DNA of 64,000 nucleotides from Fulvivirgaceae bacterium JP3-4 (GTDB lineage Bacteria; Bacteroidota; Bacteroidia; Cytophagales; Cyclobacteriaceae), in contig JARKND010000001.1 in assembly GCA_029309925.1 (NCBI GenBank), positions 2,418,001-2,482,000 on the forward strand, written 5' to 3'. The notes beneath the pieces were generated by a model, which made no database searches, was not told the origin of the DNA, and saw only the letters and a program-made list of their open reading frames with translations. Within the stretch, counting starts at the first letter, position 1. The number at the start of each line of letters is the position of its first letter. A program made the position numbers and the translations under genes. Of the stretch, positions 61,864 through 64,000 are shown piece after piece.

Positions 61864-62787
61864 ATGGGGCATGACCACTCACATCACCATCACCACCATT
61901 TTGATCCGGACGAAAAGCCATCCGGAATTGTTACCGCCTTCTGGTTGAATACGGCTTTCGCAATTATTGAGATCATTGGCGGGTTGTATACGAACAGTGT
62001 CGCGATCCTTTCGGATGCTGTACATGATCTTGGCGACAGTCTTTCCCTCGGCCTCGCCTACTATTTTCACGGCAAATCCCGACAGGCAAGAGATCAGAAT
62101 TTCAACTACGGGTATCGCAGGTTTTCGCTCCTCGGTGCGTTCATTAACTCGGTTGTGTTGATTGTCAGCAGTGTCTTTATCATCAGGGAGGCTGGCTTGC
62201 GATTGTTTTCCCCCGAGCAACCCGACACAAAAGGAATGGTGGTGCTCGCAGTCCTTGGAATACTAGTGAATGGGGCCGCTCTTCTGCGCCTGCGGAAAGG
62301 GAAAAGCATCAATGAGAAAGTTATCTCTCTTCATTTTGTGGAAGACGTGCTGGGCTGGACTGCAGTACTCGCAGGAAGTATTGTTATGATGTTTGCCGAT
62401 GTGCCGATTCTCGACCCCATCCTCTCGATTCTCATTTGCGTGTACATACTTTACAACGTGTATAAAAATCTAAGAACTACTTTCCGCATTCTTCTTCAGG
62501 GAACACCCGAGTCATTTCAACAGGAGGATATTAAACGAAAAGTACTTTCTGTGCCAGGCGTGCTTGACCTCCACGATATGCATTTCTGGACGATGGATGG
62601 CCAGTACAATGTGATGACGCTGCATGTAGTTGTGGGCGCTGACAAAACGCTTGATGAAATCGAAAAAATAAAAAACGAGGTGAAACATTGCCTGATTCAC
62701 CTCGATGTGCAGCATACCACTGTTGAAATTGAATCTCAAGACAACAATTGCTACGCTGAGCTAAAAAAAAACCAACTAACTATCTAA
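61864..62787 (+). CDS. Cation diffusion facilitator (CDF) metal exporter
   Basis: 307 residues. A histidine-rich start (MGHDHSHHHHHHFDPDE) and six membrane helices between about 22 and 215. Zinc-site residues lie in AILSDAVHDLGDSLSLG (helix 2) and HFVEDVLGWTAVLAG (helix 5), the second being HxxxD. The cytoplasmic C-terminal domain (VPGVLDLHDMHFWTMDGQYNV) is typical. The substrate is probably zinc, cobalt or cadmium. A palindrome in its promoter suggests metal-responsive control. Confidence 0.93.
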   Translation: MGHDHSHHHHHHFDPDEKPSGIVTAFWLNTAFAIIEIIGGLYTNSVAILSDAVHDLGDSLSLGLAYYFHGKSRQARDQNFNYGYRRFSLLGAFINSVVLIVSSVFIIREAGLRLFSPEQPDTKGMVVLAVLGILVNGAALLRLRKGKSINEKVISLHFVEDVLGWTAVLAGSIVMMFADVPILDPILSILICVYILYNVYKNLRTTFRILLQGTPESFQQEDIKRKVLSVPGVLDLHDMHFWTMDGQYNVMTLHVVVGADKTLDEIEKIKNEVKHCLIHLDVQHTTVEIESQDNNCYAELKKNQLTI

Positions 62788-62801
62788 CTAACAACTAACG
62801 T

Positions 62802-63191
62802 TCAATGTGCATGCGCAAGATGAAGCGTCTCCTGCTGTACTGATGAAAGCTCCTCTTCTTCTTCATGTGCATCATAGATTTGATTGAAAGGACAAATACT
62901 GGTGATCTCATTCAATGGCAGAAGTATCGCTTTTGAGTCATCGTCATCGCCTTCGATCGGCCGTAGGGTTATGACGTCATGATAAATGCTTGTAATTGTT
63001 CCGAGAAACATCCCGCGGCCAAGTCGTGTTGCGTATATGCCGATAATGCCTTTCGATTTTTTGCACATCCGCAGATGATGCAGGATCGCCTTTCTGTCTT
63101 TGACGAACTGAACTTTCAGTTCCCGTAATTCCAGAGCTCTTTGGTGTTGCGTCAAAAGCAGCTCGCCTATCCGTTCGATGAACTTCAGCAT
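62802..63191 (-). CDS. Hypothetical protein, 129 aa
   Basis: I do not recognise a family. A helical start (LELRELKVQFVKDRKAILHH), a beta-like middle (IYATRLGRGMFLGTITSIYHDVITLRPI) that could form a small barrel, and an acidic end with a DDDD run and EEEEE. No signal peptide. It is convergent with the CDF gene, 14 bases apart. The acidic and histidine-containing tail (HLAHAH) may bind metal, which would fit its neighbour, but this is only suggestive. Confidence 0.55.
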   Translation of the reverse strand: MLKFIERIGELLLTQHQRALELRELKVQFVKDRKAILHHLRMCKKSKGIIGIYATRLGRGMFLGTITSIYHDVITLRPIEGDDDDSKAILLPLNEITSICPFNQIYDAHEEEEELSSVQQETLHLAHAH

Positions 63192-63405
63192 GACTGGTTT
63201 GGTTTAATGGCTAACTGGGTAACCAGCTGTAAAAAAGCTTGCCAATCGGGCGTCCGTTCGAGTGGATTTGGCGACAGGCGTCATAATACCGGGGGAAGTG
63301 AGCAGCAATAAGCGGCAGGTGGCAACCTACTTTATATGACCGTTGACCGTTAATTCCGCACTTTTCCGCACTCGTGCCACAGATATTTCTACAAGCAAAG
63401 ATGAA

Positions 63406-64000
63406 CTATCCGGTAACTGACAGCTCATTCTTACCAGGCACCTGGCCTTTATCTTTCTCTTTGTCTTCCACGATCGCAGGGATAGTATCCGTAAAGATCA
63501 GTTTAATGTCAGCGGCATGTTTGGCAGCCTCTACTGTATTGTCAACCACAACCATTTCCACCCTGTCATCCACAAGCTGTTTTGAAATATCAAGCGCGAT
63601 TTTCTCACGCTCCGCGAGTTGCACGTCACGAATATAAATTGCGAGAATCCGACCTGGAAAACGTTTCACTACTTCCCTGTAAATTTTCGGATCCTCCTGC
63701 CCACTGTCGCCAATCAGTACGAAATTCAAATGCGGATAAGTTGTTAAGATGTTCTGGATTTCATGGAACTTGTGACCCATATGATCCGAAAACCCGGTCT
63801 TCTTGTGATCAAATCCATAGTCCCGCAGCAACAATGGTCCTTCAGGAATCTTGTTGAGGTCCATAAAGTCAACAAGCAGGTCGTAGAGGTTCCAGGGACT
63901 GCTTGACACATAGAAAAAAGGGTTGTTGCGCTTTCCATTTCTGCCAAGCTGAAGCGATTTGTAGAACTCGGCAACGCCTGCAAAGGGAAGACGTGTATAG
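63406..64000 (-). CDS. APP1-type phosphatidate phosphatase, 5'-truncated by window edge
   Basis: The visible 197 residues are the C-terminal part of a DUF2183/APP1 catalytic domain (HAD-like). A GTG near 63909 could be mistaken for a start, but the frame continues to the window edge with LPFAGVAEFYKSLQ and NNPFFYVSSSPWNLYDLL, the family signature. Further marks are GPLLLRDYGF, NFVLIGDSGQEDPKIYREV and RILAIYIRDV, the aspartate of the first being typical for HAD folds. The DxDGT start of the domain lies beyond the window. It should act on phosphatidate or a related lipid phosphate. Confidence 0.85.
   Translation of the reverse strand, partial: YTRLPFAGVAEFYKSLQLGRNGKRNNPFFYVSSSPWNLYDLLVDFMDLNKIPEGPLLLRDYGFDHKKTGFSDHMGHKFHEIQNILTTYPHLNFVLIGDSGQEDPKIYREVVKRFPGRILAIYIRDVQLAEREKIALDISKQLVDDRVEMVVVDNTVEAAKHAADIKLIFTDTIPAIVEDKEKDKGQVPGKNELSVTG

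Noticed and set aside
63406-63909. A complete 167-residue gene starting at a GTG near 63909
   Set aside because: The frame is open to the window edge and the upstream residues fit the APP1 signature, so the gene is truncated by the window rather than short.

Overview
The window reads as chromosomal DNA of a Bacteroidota bacterium, most likely of the Cytophagales type. The signs are a SusC/SusD pair controlled by a FecI-type sigma factor and a FecR anti-sigma factor with the DUF4974-type C-terminus, a very large secreted protein with a type IX secretion-style C-terminal region, MacB/FtsX-like permeases of the long Bacteroidota form, and several promoters with the Bacteroidota -7 box TAnnTTTG. 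Genus and species cannot be fixed by eye. There are no rRNA or tRNA genes, no CRISPR array, no prophage and no insertion sequence. Gene density is high and many convergent genes abut to within a few bases.

Layout. 1-6.7 kb: the end of a SNF2 helicase, a PepSY membrane protein and small hypothetical genes, including a 56-residue one at 4679. 7.0-10.0 kb: a PadR regulator translationally coupled to an ABC-type permease. 10.2-13.0 kb: a plus-strand operon of a divergent Lgt-like membrane protein, a radical SAM enzyme of the MJ0619/tetraether synthase (Tes) type, a two-helix microprotein and a secreted NTF2-like protein. 13.0-18.0 kb: secreted M20 peptidase, GH2, ankyrin protein and GH43 lipoprotein. 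18.2-21.1 kb: giant secreted protein, followed by 106-bp tandem repeats. 21.4-26.9 kb: the complete imuA-imuB-dnaE2 mutagenesis cassette behind a twin palindromic operator. 27.1-28.9 kb: two stand-alone response regulators, separated by an inverted pair of REP-like modules. 29.2-39.6 kb: CehA/McbA-type hydrolase, 7TM-DISM histidine kinase, M28 peptidase, a second permease and a TPR lipoprotein.

40.1-54.7 kb is one functional locus read on the minus strand: ECF sigma, FecR, SusC (with STN signalling domain), SusD, a strong terminator, a 1122-residue FG-GAP/ASPIC-UnbV lipoprotein, a vanadium-type haloperoxidase, a second FG-GAP/ASPIC-UnbV protein with a C-terminal membrane helix, and a DUF1080 lipoprotein. 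55.0-61.7 kb holds two exported amidohydrolase-fold proteins, one with a tandem degenerate/intact architecture, then a nucleoside hydrolase and a beta-lactamase-fold esterase. 61.8-64 kb holds a CDF metal exporter, a hypothetical gene and the 3' part of an APP1-type phosphatase.

The best candidates for under-described biology are the Lgt-like/Tes-like operon (possible lipid-tail chemistry), the haloperoxidase SusCD locus and the twin operator controlling the mutagenesis cassette. Functions are family-level readings from sequence alone; no database search was run.
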